Below are positions 36,553 through 48,810 of a stretch of DNA of 64,000 bases, piece by piece; positions within the stretch are counted from its first letter, which is position 1; every line of letters starts with the position of its first letter. Source of the stretch: Azadirachta indica (Eukaryota > Streptophyta > Magnoliopsida > Sapindales > Meliaceae). The notes under the pieces are model-generated. The model was not told where the DNA came from. It made no database searches and was given only the letters and a program-made list of their open reading frames with translations. Location: contig CM040441.1 in assembly GCA_022749755.1 (NCBI GenBank), forward strand, positions 10,293,475 to 10,357,474, written 5' to 3'. Both the position numbers and the translations under genes were made by a program.

Positions 36553-37441
36553 CACCAAGAGCTAGATCTGATGGAGGTATGAACGAACTTCAGATTAGCT
36601 AGTTTGAAGAGTAAAATTCTGAATCTCTTGGAAAGCAAGTCATTGTTTTTTGGTAATAAAGAACGAGGTGATAGAAGGTTTATTTTTTGTAAGATGTCAT
36701 TTCAGAAATTTTCCATTATGTTTTCCAAACTAATATGTCCAATACACTTTTTTCTTATTTGATAGATTGCAAGCATAAAACGAAAAGAAATTGATACATT
36801 ATTTACCCGGTTTGAGAGTTCTTCCTCCTTTTTCCATTGGAACAGGGAAGGAGTGTGGCTAAATGGTAGCATCCAAGCTCTTATGAGTACCCAAATCATT
36901 GTTGTGTGAATGTAGCATAAACGCTGACATTACAACACTAAGGTAAGCATTTCAAACGTTCATATTATTTTTTGTCTGATTACTGAGAAAATCCAACAAA
37001 GCAAAGAAAAATGGGAACTAATGGTGAAATAAAAGTTGTGAAAAACCAAGCAATTGATAAAATTTTCTTTATTTAATAAGCACAGTCTGTTTCATGGAGT
37101 TGGAATGACAACAAACAAGATTTCCCTGCCCCTGTTTAAGAAATCCCTATGAAATTATGCTCTGCTTCCTTACCCAATGCTGTATTATTTTCCTCTTAAA
37201 ACTGAAGTTTTTGCAAACTATTTTTAGTAATTGTTCTGAAAATCTATATTTTTAGGATTATCCCTCGTTGTGAAGGACGATAGTTCCTTTTTTTAACTTC
37301 CGTTACTTTGCAAATTTAATTGACAAAATTTTCTTTTCCACGATTAAATTTTGTGCAATTAGATAAACTCTGCTTCCCATGTTATTTAGCCTCTGTTTGA
37401 TTCCTTGATGTAAATCATTTGCTAGCATTTCCACTTAAATT

Positions 37442-37624
37442 ATGGTGGTTGTACTAAAAACTCCAAGGAACACAAATATAGAAAAATTATTGTTTTTTCT
37501 AACCACATTGAACAAAGAAATTCTTCTAAGTGCAGCTCTAGCTATACAAATGGAGAGTGCCACCCCTGTTTTTTTTCTTAACTCATTGAAAACTGAAGAT
37601 CACGATGTTGCTGATGGGGCATAA
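37442..37624 (+). other. Open 60-codon frame at the head of the downstream chain, copy D
   Basis: ATG at 37442; reads MVVVLKTPRNTNIEKLLFFL, then TTLNKEILLSAAL, and ends in TEDHDVADGA before TAA. The copy at 3830 has one T fewer in the run after CCTG and stops after 45 codons; eroded copies exist near 16236, 25735, 47070 and 55500. It may be a first exon, but no convincing donor links it to the next block. Confidence 0.3.
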
Positions 37625-37732
37625 GAGAAGCTCCATGGCATGATTAGGTTTTTTATGTTCTATTAAATTAACACGTGTCTTTCTTTGTATTCTTGCGATT
37701 ATTAATATATTCTTTACAATTAATTCTGCTAG

Positions 37733-40177
37733 GTTCCTCAATCAACACAGTTTAATGGTCTTCAGTATATGGTTTCTACGAGTACTCATGGTGCTAGAGT
37801 TGAAGACGTTAAATTGACGACTGAAATGATTTGTCTCAGTTTTACAATTTTATATATGTATATAGACATTCTGATCGGAGCACAATTGACATTTGATACC
37901 ATAAGCACTTTTTTAAATACGTAAATTAATGTATCGATGTAAAATAGAATGAGAAGGAAGAAGCTGCTATTAGTGTGAAACTTGGTGTTAGCGATGTGAG
38001 TCATCTGTTGGATTATTTGCTTTCCTTATTATGTGACAGTTCAACGGTCTAATTAATTTCTATTAATTGAAAATTGGCGTTGGATCAGGAGAGTAGAGGG
38101 GACGGTCTCCAGAGAAGTATAAGTTCATTTGACATTTAATACACAATGTTTATGTTATAGAATTGAAGTTTTGATATTAATTAGCTGGTGAACGCAGAAT
38201 TTCCCTGCCCTGTTCTTAGGAATCGCTCTGATCATTTGAGGTGCGTGAATTCAAATTTGAATAAGGAGAAGATTGCTGGTGTCTCATATTTCTTTTATGA
38301 TTTTATCATGAATTTATAATTCAAATCTGAATATGGTTCCTACAAGTATTCATGGTGCTAGCGTTGAAGACGTTAGATTGACAACTTTCTATGATTTTTT
38401 CTCATGTTTACAATTTTATGTAATTTGGATATTCTGATTTGAGCACAATGGACATTTGAGATCATAATCATTTTTTTAAAATATGTAAATTAATCTTTTG
38501 ATATAAAATAGAATGATAAGGAAGAAGCTGTTATTAGTATGAAAATTGGAATGTGAGTCCCCTGTTTGATTATTTGCTTTTCTTATTATGTGAGAATCCA
38601 ATGGTCTTCAGAGAAGTATACATTCATTTTGTATATTTAATACACAGAGTTTATGTCATAGAATAGATGTTTTGATATTAGCTGATGAGTTCCCTATTTC
38701 CCTGCCCTGTTCTGATGAATCTCTCCGATCATTTAAGGTGCATGAATTCAAATGTGAATAAGGAGAAGACTGCACTTATCTTGTATTTCTTTGATGATTG
38801 TACCATGAATTTATAATTCTTTATGTATCTTAATATTGCGAGCTTGAAGGACATTTGGCATTATTCTGTGTCTAATCTTTATTTACGCGCGTAGTAATAA
38901 TGATCTCAAATGCTATGATGATGTTATTTTAGGAATGCAGTTCTTTGAGAACAGTTCTGCTCATTTTCTTAGGTGCAACAAATTTGAAGCAGCAGGTACC
39001 ATGTATTATCTCTTTTCAATCCTTACAGTTTCCTGCTGAATACTTTCCTTACTGTGGCTTTTGTCTTTGTTTCCTTACATGCTTTATCTGTTATAATCTT
39101 CTTGAAAACCAACTTTTTGCTACCCATTTTTGCTGGTTGTTCAAAGAAAACTGCTTTTCAGGAATACCGCGCTTCTGTTGTCTTGAAAAAATGGCTTTCA
39201 AGAAGCATACAAGGCTTCCTTGATGTTGTTTGTTTAATGCTGTTCTATGCAAGAGTAGAATTTCTCTGCCTTGCTTTGAGGAATATCTCTGGTCTTTTCC
39301 TCGGGTTTGCCCATTCCAGATTTGCAGGTACGATTATATTTTCTTGAGGCTTTCTTTTTCTTGCTGAATATTGAGGTGGATATTCATTAAAAATTCAAAT
39401 TTACACTTCTATTTATAGGTTGATTACAAGAAGGAGCATCCATAACATGATTCAGATTTCTTTCTTGAAGAGGGAATCGCTCGTGAGTGTTAAGTTTCTT
39501 TTTAGCTTAAGTATTGGAATTAGGCTTCTAATCTTTTGTACTCATCTTTTTCTGCCCCTACTCCTGCGAAAATATAAGAGAAGCGGACCATAAAGTAAAT
39601 GAAAGTTGGAACTTATATCTGGCTTGTTAGTTCCCTTTGATTTAGTCCTCTGTTTGATTCCCTGAATATAAGTTGGTACATGAAGAAAATTTAACTGAAG
39701 GCACCCTCCATTTTGTAGCGTTATGTCAGGAGCACTTACAAATATAGAGAAATCTTGTTCAATTAAAAAATTTTTGTTGTTTTGGCAACTGCATCACTTC
39801 TCGTCCATCGCTCACTCCAGAAATAATGATTTTTTCTGTTGCAGGTATTCGATGTACCCATTAAATCTCAATTCAGCATTTCCCTAACACAACAAATTTC
39901 CTTGTTTTCTCTGAAGATTGGAGGACTGTTCTCTTTGCTTCAATTTACCATCCTCGAACTTTTTGAGATAATTGATCGATTCAATAGTTGCGATCAAGGT
40001 GCAAAACTGATTGTGTTGGTCAGAATTCGAAATCATAAAAAGAAAATACTCACACTGTTTGTTAGACACGAAATTTTATTTAATAGAACTGAAGTTTCAA
40101 CGTTGTTTGGTGAATGCAGTTCTCTCTTTGTACATGTAGAATTTCTCTGCTGTTCTTTGAGGGATCCCGAAATTTAA
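37733..40177 (+). pseudogene. Downstream multi-exon gene with C-JID-like exon, best copy (unit D)
   Basis: Blocks with AG before and GT after: 37948-37995, 38089-38116, 38198-38278, 38933-38995, 39162-39327, 39419-39482, then a terminal block 39845-40177 ending in TAA. Their sum is 783 nt (261 codons), and every junction keeps the frame; the only stop inside is TGA at 39221-39223. An earlier block, 37733-37839, has lost one base and its donor G. Translated pieces: NEKEEAAISVKLGVSD, ESRGDGLQR, FPCPVLRNRSDHLRC, MQFFENSSAHFLRC, LITRRSIHNMIQISF, VFDVPIKSQFSIS. The terminal block starts like a C-JID, then a deletion joins it to IGGLFSLLQFTILELFEIID. It could be lost C-terminal exons of an ancestral TNL or a separate gene; I cannot name it. 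Confidence 0.45.
38335..38775. repeat. Partial tandem copy of exon-like blocks 1-3 within unit D
   Basis: A second set follows the first: block 1 from 38337 (VPTSIHGASVEDV), block 2 at 38512 (NDKEEAVISMKIG, then shortened), a fragment of the 28-nt block near 38604, block 3 at 38695-38775 (FPCPVLMNLSDHLRCMNSNV, acceptor lost). Offsets to the first set are 564 (block 2) and 497 (block 3). Absent from units A, B and E2, so it arose in D. Confidence 0.6.
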
Positions 40178-40920
40178 TTAGACTCGTCAATTTATTTCAT
40201 ATAACATTAATTTTATATTTTGAGGTAATGATATTCTGTTTTAATCTAATTCTTTTTGGTGTTTTTAGCATTAATCTTATTACTGTGAGAAAGTGAGTTT
40301 TCTTTTCCATTTTCTCAAATTTTCATATCCTTGCTTTTTCTTTCTTGATGGAGAATCAGATTTAAAACAACAAATATACATGTACCCATGTGATTATTAT
40401 AAGAATACTATGAAGAAATTAAGCACTAGCAGGTTCATATTCACATAACTGACTTTTTAATCATTAGACTTTAAAATTTTTACTTATGTCACAATGCTAG
40501 CACATCCTAAAATTTCAAGGAGGTATTTACTATTTTCTAATAATAGTATTTTTTTTTTTTTCTAAATTTTTTATTGACATAATGAATTAAAAAATAATTT
40601 TATCTAGTCTTTAGTATATTGTAAAAAAAAACAATTAAATGTTATAATTAAAAATATATTTTAAAAAAATATTAAAATCTTTTCTCTAGTTCATTACTAT
40701 CCATCAATGAAGTGAATATAAAGTACTTTTCATTAAACATAAAATGTCGAAGTGTCTAATTAATTAAAATCGTCTCATTATCATTAACATAAATAATTGC
40801 TTCATAGAAAGAAAACTCTAATAAACTATACCACTAGCTTTTAAACGAAGATAGTGGAAAATTAATTATTAATTTATCTTTAATTAATATTATAGGGGTC
40901 ATCTAGTAAGAAAATTTTGC
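40178..40920. other. AT-rich intergenic DNA
   Basis: Poly-A and poly-T runs; no gene seen. It aligns in places with the stretch before 20101, as expected for a duplicated unit. Confidence 0.5.
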
Positions 40921-41127
40921 ATGTTGCATGTATTCGATGCATGGCAACCACGTGTGGAACTACTAGGATTATTGGCAGATTCAGTGAGGAAGAACTCCTA
41001 AAATTGCAAAGAGAAAAAGCAATGCTCCTTCACAATGAATTTCTTTGTGGCTGTGATTTTGCTTTTCTGCTTTCTAGTTGCCCTTTCCTTGGACCAATCA
41101 TTTGTTGTTTATTACTTGATCAATTGA
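40921..41127 (+). pseudogene. Small membrane ORF upstream of TNL E1, one nonsense codon
   Basis: Same length (207 nt), same start and same stop codon position as the intact ORF at 20101-20307. TAA at 40999-41001 replaces the CAA of that copy. The rest reads MNFFVAVILLFCFLVALSLD and ends VVYYLIN. It lies about 0.7 kb before the TNL E1 start, the same distance as in unit C. Confidence 0.5.
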
Positions 41128-41632
41128 CTTTCTCGAATGCTTTTCTGTATTTTTGTAATTTTTTCATGATTGTTTAAACAATATAGACTCATTTTTCGAC
41201 GATTGCACTGTCATACCGCAGCTCTCATCTCTACAAAGCACATTATTTTGTTGTCTTTTCACAGTATAGACCCATTGATGTGGTTCGTTCTTTCAACAAT
41301 TCTTTTCGTTTTCTATTGCTTGATGATTGCAAACAAAATATGGACCCACACGTATTTTAATGCTTTTTTCCTTTTGTATTGCCTGCCACTTGTCCACCAC
41401 GTTCCTTTTGCTTTATGGTTGATAATTTTTTCTATGTTAAAAGCAACTTCTTCGTTTGAAAAATAAAGTTTACTTATAATAAATCATTATAGTGATTATT
41501 CTGTATGATATCTAATAGAAAGCACTAAGAGTTAAAAGCTCCAACTACATCTTCGGATTTTCTATTGTTACATCTACCTAGCTACTCTCAAGCTATTCTC
41601 TTTTTCTGTCCCAACATCTGAAGTTTTCCTCC

Positions 41633-43849
41633 ATGGTTTCGTCTTTATCTTCTTCTTATTCTTACAAATATGATCTCTTTTTCAGTTTCAGAGGAGAAGA
41701 TACCCGTAAAAATTTTACAAGTCATCTTTTTGTTGCTTTGTCTAAAATAAAAATAAACACCTTTATTGATGAAGATATTAATAAAAGAGAAAGGATTTCT
41801 ACCGATTTTTGGAATACAATAATTGGAGGATTGAAGATTTTAGTAATCATTTTCTCAAACAACTAAGCTAATTCTAAATGGAGTTTAGACGAGTTTGTCA
41901 AAATTCTTGATTGCAAAAAAATGCACAGTCAAATTGTCATACCAATTTTCTACAATGTTCGTTCATCTAATGTTCATAAATAGACTGCAAATTTTGCCGA
42001 CGCTTTTGTTCAGCATCAAAAAGAATTCAAAGACGTGCCAGAAAGAGTTTGGAAATGGAGGACTGTATTGACTAAAGCATCATATCTATCTGGATATGAA
42101 TCCATGAGGATCAGATAGTTGATATGATCGTAATAATGTTCAGTATACATAATTAATGGTGAAAAAATGAGGAAAATTTTTATTATTTATTATTTATTTA
42201 CATTAGTAAGCAATAAAAAAAGAGATATATTTCACTTTTTCTTATTTAGTCATGGTCCATTTTGACACATTTTTTTTATTTTTTCATTTTATATGTAGGC
42301 CTAAGGCAAAACTTGTTAACGTAATTGTTAAGAATATTTTGAATAAATTAAAAGATATAATAGTCTTAACTGATTCCAACGGTCTTGTTAGAATAAATTG
42401 CCGAATTGAGGAAATTAAAGTACTATTATGCATAAGATTGTCAGATTTTCGAATGATAGGAATTTGGGGCATGAGTGGCCTAGGCAAAACAACTATAGCT
42501 GAAGCTCTTTTCAACCAAATTTTTAAGAAGTTTGAAGGTAGATGCTTCATGGAAAATGTTCAAGAAGAGTTAGAAAAGGGGTTGGATTATTAAATTTGCA
42601 AAAGCAAGTTCTTTCTCAATAATTACAAGAAAACATTAAAATAGGATGTCCTAATATACCTCACATAGCAAAGATAGGCTTCAACACATGAATGTTATCA
42701 TTATTTTGGATGATATGAATAAGTTTGGAAAATTATAATGTCTCACTGGAGAGATTGATAGATTCGGTCCAAGAAGTAGAATAATTATAACCACAAGAGA
42801 TAAACACGTTCTTGATAACTATGGAATAGTTCATATATATGAAGTAAAAGGAATGAACACTTGTGAAGCCCTTAAGCACTTTTGTAATTTTGCCTTCAGA
42901 AAAAATTATTGCCGTCGAGAGTTTACAGTGCTCTAAAAAAGGATAGTAGATCATGCGATAGGTAATCCCCTATCTTCAAAAGTGTTGGGTTCCTTCCTTC
43001 GTCTCAAGAGTAAACTAGGTTAGGAAAACGCATTGCACAACTTAGGGCAAATTTCTACCCCTGCTTTTTTTAACGTACTTAAAATTAATTATGATGAATT
43101 GGATTAAGATATCAAGAATATATTTCTTGATATTGCATGTTTCTCCAATGGAGATGATGAAGATCGTGTGGTATCAACTTTTGATGATTATTATTTGTTA
43201 TGGACTAGATGTCCTTGTTGAAAAGTAACTAATAAGAAGGTCAAATAAGAAGTTGCAAATACATGATTTACTACAAGAAATGGGAAAAAAATTGTTTGTG
43301 TAGAATATCCAAAAGAGACAAGAAAACATAGCAGGTTATGGGATCATAAGGATGTTTGCCATGTTCTCGAGAAAACAAGGTAGCCAATAGCTCCCTTTAA
43401 TTTATATCTGTTTGCTAAAAAATCAAATCATGCATGCAAATTTCATTTTTAGTGCTTCGAAAAAATTTTTAAACTGTATTTATGTTTTGAGGATCTTATG
43501 CTTTCTCTTTCTCTATGCATTTTTTTGTTTAATCAGGAACCAATTCAATCAAAGGCATATTCTTAAATTTGTCTAAAATAAGAGATATATATCTAGACTC
43601 CAAAGTCTTTGCAGATAGATATCATCTTACATATCTTAAATTCTATATGCCTTCGGGATGTGATGAATCATGTATGAGCTCTAAAGTGCATCTTCCCCAA
43701 GGTCTTGATTATCTTTATAATGAATTGAGATATGTTTATTGGCACGAATACCCATTGAGAAGATTGCCAAGGAATTTTGTTCCAGAGAATCTTATTGAGC
43801 TTTCAATGTATCTTATAGTAAAATTGAATATCTCTGGGAAGGATAAAGG
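41633..43849 (+). pseudogene. TNL E1: broken TIR-NBS fragment with first LRR exon
   Basis: TIR 41633 to about 42114 (MVSSLSSS start, SFRGEDTRKNF), stop TAA at 41864-41866 and TAG near 41982; its donor is changed (ATCAGATAG, no GT). NB-ARC 42299-43379 with P-loop GMSGLGKTT but a frame loss near 42585 and many stops. First LRR exon 43537-43849. The sequence then switches at about 43920 from intron 3 to intron 1 of a second TNL, so the main LRR and C-JID exons are missing. Confidence 0.88.
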
Positions 43850-44058
43850 GTATAGCATTATGCCTAAATATATATGTATATTTTTATTTTAATTGTTAGA
43901 TTCATTGATTCTAATTCTTTCTAAGCAATAATAAATGAGGGAAACTTTTTATTTATTATTATTTATGTCCTTTTCTAAGCAATAATAAAGAGAAATATTT
44001 TATTTTTCTTATTCAATCTTCATCTATCTTGACATTTATTTTTCCTTACATATTCTAG

Positions 44059-46561
44059 GCATAAGGCAAAACTTGTAGATGTGATTGTTGAGGATGTTTT
44101 GAATAAATTGCATGCTATGATATTGTCAACTGATTCCGATGGTTTGGTAGGAATAAATTAGCGAATTGAGGAAATTAAATCGCTATTATGCATAGGATTG
44201 CCGAATTTTCGAACTGTAGGCATTTGGAGTATGAGTGGTATAGGTAAAACAACCATGGCTAACGCTCTTTTCAAACAAATTTCTAAAGAATTTGAAGGTA
44301 CAAGCTTCATAGCAAATGTCTGGGAAAAATTAGGAATAGTGGTTGAATTATTGAATTTACAAAATTAAGTTCTTTCTCAATTATTACAAGAAAAATTGAA
44401 ATAGAAAGTCTTGTACCACAATTTATTATAGATAGGCTTCGACGCATGTAAGTTTTTATTGTTCTTGATGATGTGAATAAGCTTCTACAATTAGAATGTC
44501 TGTCTTTTGGGCTTGATGCATTCAGTCCTAGAAGCAGTATAATTGTTACTACAAGAGGTAGACAAGTTCTTGATAGATATAGAGTGGATCACATATACAT
44601 GTATGAAGTTACAAGAATGAAGGACAATGAAGCACTTGAGCACTTCCGTAATTTCACCTTCAAACAAAGTCATTGCCCTTAAGAGTTGATGTGGCACAAA
44701 GGGTAGTAGATTATGCAAAAGGTAACCCGCTAGCTCTAAAAGTGTTGGGTTCCTTTCTTCGGATTAAAAGCAAACCGTACTGGGAAAATGCATTGCACAA
44801 CTTAAGACAAATTTCTGGCCCTGAAATTTATGTTCTCAAAATTAGTGTTGAGGAATTGGAACAGGATGTGAAGAAAATATTTCTTGATATTGCATATTTC
44901 TTTAAAGGTGACGATGAAGATCATGTGATATCAATTTTTTATGGTCATTATTTGATGCATTATGGACTAGATATCTTAGTTGAAAAGTCACTGATAACAA
45001 GAACATGTAAGAAGTTGGAAATGCGTGATTTACTGCAAGAAATGGTTCAGAAAATTGTTTATGAAGAATCTCCAGAAGAGCTGAAAAAAGGTAGCAGGTT
45101 GTGACATCATAAGGATGTTTATGATGTTCTAAGAAAAAATAAGGTAATCAACGGCTCTATTTTGAGAGATTTCTGGAAATCTTGGAGCACATGAAAAGTT
45201 TAGAAGATATTATTTTAGAGGGGGTAAAGATTAAAGAGCTGCCATCTTCAATAAAACTTCTAACGCGGCTTAAAAATTTGACGTTGACTTACTGCCGCTC
45301 GGGTAGAACAGTTAAATATTTTGGTACGAAAGTTCATTATTTTGAGTTCGTTAAGGGAGATGAATCCGCCATCAATCCAATACGGTCCTACGAACTTGAA
45401 GTAGCTGACTTTCACAGTTGTAGAGGATTGTTATTCCCTCCATTATCTGGTTTATTTGAATTAAGAGAGCTAAAATTAAGTGACTCTGATATAAGAGAAA
45501 TTCCTCAAAGTATTGGCTGTCTGTGTTCTTTGGAAATCCTAGATCTAAGCGAAAATGCATTTGAGAGTTTGCCTACAAATATCAAGCAACTTTCTCGGCT
45601 AAAATCGTTTTACTTGTGCCATTGCAATATGCTTGAATCACTACCAGAGCTGCCTCGACCCCTAAGATATTTAGCTGCAGAGAATTGCAAGCGGCTTGAA
45701 CCATTGCCAGAGCTTCGGGAATGTCTAGAAAGTTTAGGTGCATCCTACTGGAAACACCATCTCAAAGCTCCATCTGTCCTGCCAGGCTAATCTACATGTT
45801 CAGTAGTGGCCCGAAACTGAAAGAAAAAGCAAACAACATTTTGGCAGACTCACAACTAAGAATTCAACATATGATAATTGCATCACTGTATGAACAGGTA
45901 CGTAATTAGTTAATTAACCTTTTTCCTCTCTCTCTGTTTCCTCCTTACATAAGAAATTAATCATGATTTTCATATCACAGATACCAGATGGATTCAGAAT
46001 TATTTTATCTGGAACTGCAGTTGATATTCCTGAATGGTTCAGCAATCAATGTTCTGGATCATCAATAACCACTCAACTGCCACCGACTTGCTGCAACACA
46101 AACATCATCGTTTTTGCTCTTTGTGCTGTCATTGGATTTGAAAAAGATTCAGTTCTTGGAGGCAAATATTATACTGTTGTCTCAGAGCGTATCATACTTT
46201 CATTGATCGCTATAGCGATGTTATGCTACCTGATGTTGACCACCATACTGCTATCTCATTTAATTTCTCACACTTCGACGGGGAATCTCCAAAATCCCGA
46301 AAGCAAAAGGGGAAATGTAGTGGGGTCTGTCCAGTGTATGCACATCCCAACGGTTCCCCACCTAACACCTTTACTGTAAATATGGTGCCACCAACAAAAC
46401 AAGAATTGGCTCAGTTTCATCGTAGGGCCGGGAAGAGTAATGGAACATCTGGAAGTATTATTATTAGCAGATCTGAGGATGAGGAAGTATTATTAGCAAA
46501 GAATTCTGTTGTAGAGAGCAAATCAACGCTCCAGAACAATAGAGTTCTTTCCTTTCCTTTC
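44059..46561 (+). pseudogene. TNL E2: NB-ARC fused to half an LRR exon, plus C-JID
   Basis: Starts directly at an NB-ARC exon (44059-45143) with no TIR of its own. P-loop is SMSGIGKTT; stops include TAG near 44159 and TAA near 44370. About 15-20 bases into intron 2 the sequence jumps at about 45158-45163 into the middle of the LRR exon (GAGAGATTTCTGGAAATC), removing the first LRR exon and half of the main one. LRR runs to 45897 and C-JID from 45981. The C-JID has frame changes near 45760 and 46180 and ends at a conserved GTAAGT (46564). Short shared ATTT at the junction suggests end joining or slippage. Confidence 0.85.
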
Positions 46562-48180
46562 GTAAGTCATCCTCTAATTAATTTTTACTTTATCTTTTCG
46601 AACGGTTTGTTTTTAGACAAATATTTGTTTAACAAAAGTTCTTTACAATTGTTGCAAATCGTGTTAAATTGGGAGAATTGGCATTTGATCACTGGAACAT
46701 ACTCTCTTCATTCAATAAGCACAATTTGTTTCATGGAAATAAATTTTGATTGACATTAAGCAAGATTTGCCTGCCCCTCGTTTGAGAAATCCCTGTGATC
46801 ATATAACTCTGTTTCCTTGCATAATGGTCTGTTATATTCTTCTTAAAACAGAAGTTTTCGCAAGCTTTTATTAGTAACTGTTCTGAAAGACTATACATAT
46901 TTTACGATTATCCCTTGTTATGTTTTACTCCCATTAATTTGCAAATTTAATTGATAAAATTTTCTTTTCCATCGTCAAATTTAGAGCTATTTGATAAACT
47001 CTGCTTCCCATATGATTTAGTCCTCTGTTTGCTTCCTTGACGTAAATCATTTGCTAGCATTTCCACTTATATTATGGTTGTACTAAAAACTCCCATGAAA
47101 CGCAAATATGGAAAAAGTTTTGTTTCTCCCAACCTCATTGAGCAAAGAAATTCTTCAAAATGCTGCTATCTATAAAATAGGATGATTTTGTCTAAGGTTT
47201 AAAATTTTATATATTTTGGATATTCTGATTTGATCACAATGGACATTTGACATCGTAATCATTTTTTAATTATGTAATATAAAATAGGATGAGAAGGAAG
47301 ACGCTGTTATTAGTATGAAAATTGATGTTGGGAATGTGAGTCCCCTGTTGGATTATTTGCTTTTCTTATTATGTGAGAGTCCAATGGCTTAATTATTTCT
47401 ATTAATTGAAAATTGACATTGGATCAGTGGAGTAGAGGAGATGGACTAAGTATTCATACATTTTACATTTAATACACACGGTTTATGTTATAGAATTGGA
47501 AGTTTTAATATTATTTGGTGAGTGCTGGATTTTCCTGCCCTGTTATGAGGAATCTTTCTCCTCATTTAGGGTGAATGATTTCAAATTTGAATTAGGAGAA
47601 GACTGCAGGTATTTTGTATCTCTTTAATGATTGTATCGTGAATTTATAATTTTTTATGTATCTTAATATTTTGCGCTTGATGGACATTTGGCATTATTTG
47701 GTGTTTAGTTTTTATTTACGTGCGTGGTAATTATGATCTCAAATGCTATTTTGATGTTACTTCTCTATTTATTACTCCAGAAATTAATAATGATTGTTGT
47801 GCTGCAGGTATTTGATGTACCCATTTGCTTTACCTGGAAGTGGATTCCCGATTGGTTAAGCTATCAAATTTCAGTGTCTTCGGTAACCGTTCAACTGCCT
47901 CAGCATTGGTGTAACAGAAAGTTTCTGAGAAATTTGCTACCATCATGATAGGACGTGCGCAAATGGAAGTACTTTGATTATTGGGAGATCCTGTGAGAAA
48001 GAAAACGCAGGAAATTTGCAGAAAGCAAAAGATAAGCTCCTTAACAACAAATTTCCTTGCTCTCTCTAGAGATCGGAAGACTGTTCTCTTTGCTTCAATT
48101 TACCATCTGGAAGTTTTTGGGATAACTAATCGATTCAATAGTTGCATTCTAGGTACAAAAAACTGATTATTTTGGGCAGA
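46562..48180 (+). other. Downstream exon-like chain, copy E2 (shortened)
   Basis: Blocks present: 47288-47335 (DEKEDAVISMKIDVGN, donor GTGAGT), 47528-47608 (81 nt, two stops), and a second C-JID-like exon from 47808 (VFDVPICFTW, IPDWLSYQISVSSVTVQLPQ, HWCNRKFLRNLL, TGA). The tail up to 48170 is frameshifted. Blocks 4 and 5 of the D copy are gone. This copy best shows the C-JID likeness of the terminal exon. Confidence 0.5.
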
Positions 48181-48512
48181 ATTCAATCACGATCCTACAC
48201 GTTCATTCAAAAAAAATGTGACTTTTCTTGTTTGGTATATTAGACATTTTAATATATAACATAAAAATATTGTTTGTTTCTTACATCAAAGTAAGAATAT
48301 AAAAAAGGAAAGGTTAAAATTCTCGTAATATTTTTAAAAAAATTAACGAGTCAGAACTCAGAAGGGCACGCATTCAGGCCCATCCATTCTTTCCGCTGTT
48401 TCAATTACGAATTACGTACTCAATTAATGAGTCACAACTTCTCCCTCTTCTTTCTTCTTTGAATGTTAATAGTCGTTAATGCTTCCATCCCAGTCTTCTC
48501 TGCGCTATCCAG

Positions 48513-48587
48513 ATGGCGTTAAAAGATAACTTCGAAGACGATCAGTTGTCGTGGATGACCACCTACGACATCATGAGGTCGTCCCAG
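48513..48587 (+). other. Orphan first-exon-like ORF, not TNL-related
   Basis: ATG at 48513 follows a pyrimidine-rich leader and opens MALKDNFEDDQLSWMTTYDI then MRSSQ, where CAG|GTCTCT could be a donor. Read on without splicing, it ends at TAA after 32 codons. Acidic, unlike the TNL starts. No further exon that keeps the frame is visible; the next recognisable piece is the tail relic at 48830. It may be the captured 5' end of an unrelated gene. I do not recognise the family. Confidence 0.35.
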
Positions 48588-48810
48588 GTCTCTCCATTTT
48601 ACTCTGCTTAATTTCATTTCTAAATTCGGAGTAGGTTTTGTTCATAAATAACTGGGTCGCTTTGTATTATGTCTGAGATATTGAATTCATTATGTAGGGT
48701 ACCTAAAATATTGTAACGCTATCATACAATCTACGTGTATCTGACTGGTTGATTGAATCTTTTCTATTGAAATAGACTAATTTGAACCACCTTTTATTGG
48801 GAGGTGTGCA

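Noticed and set aside
41633..46561. Reading E1 and E2 as one tandem-NBS receptor gene
   Set aside because: Both parts have many stops and a lost donor. The fusion is a rearrangement, not a working gene.
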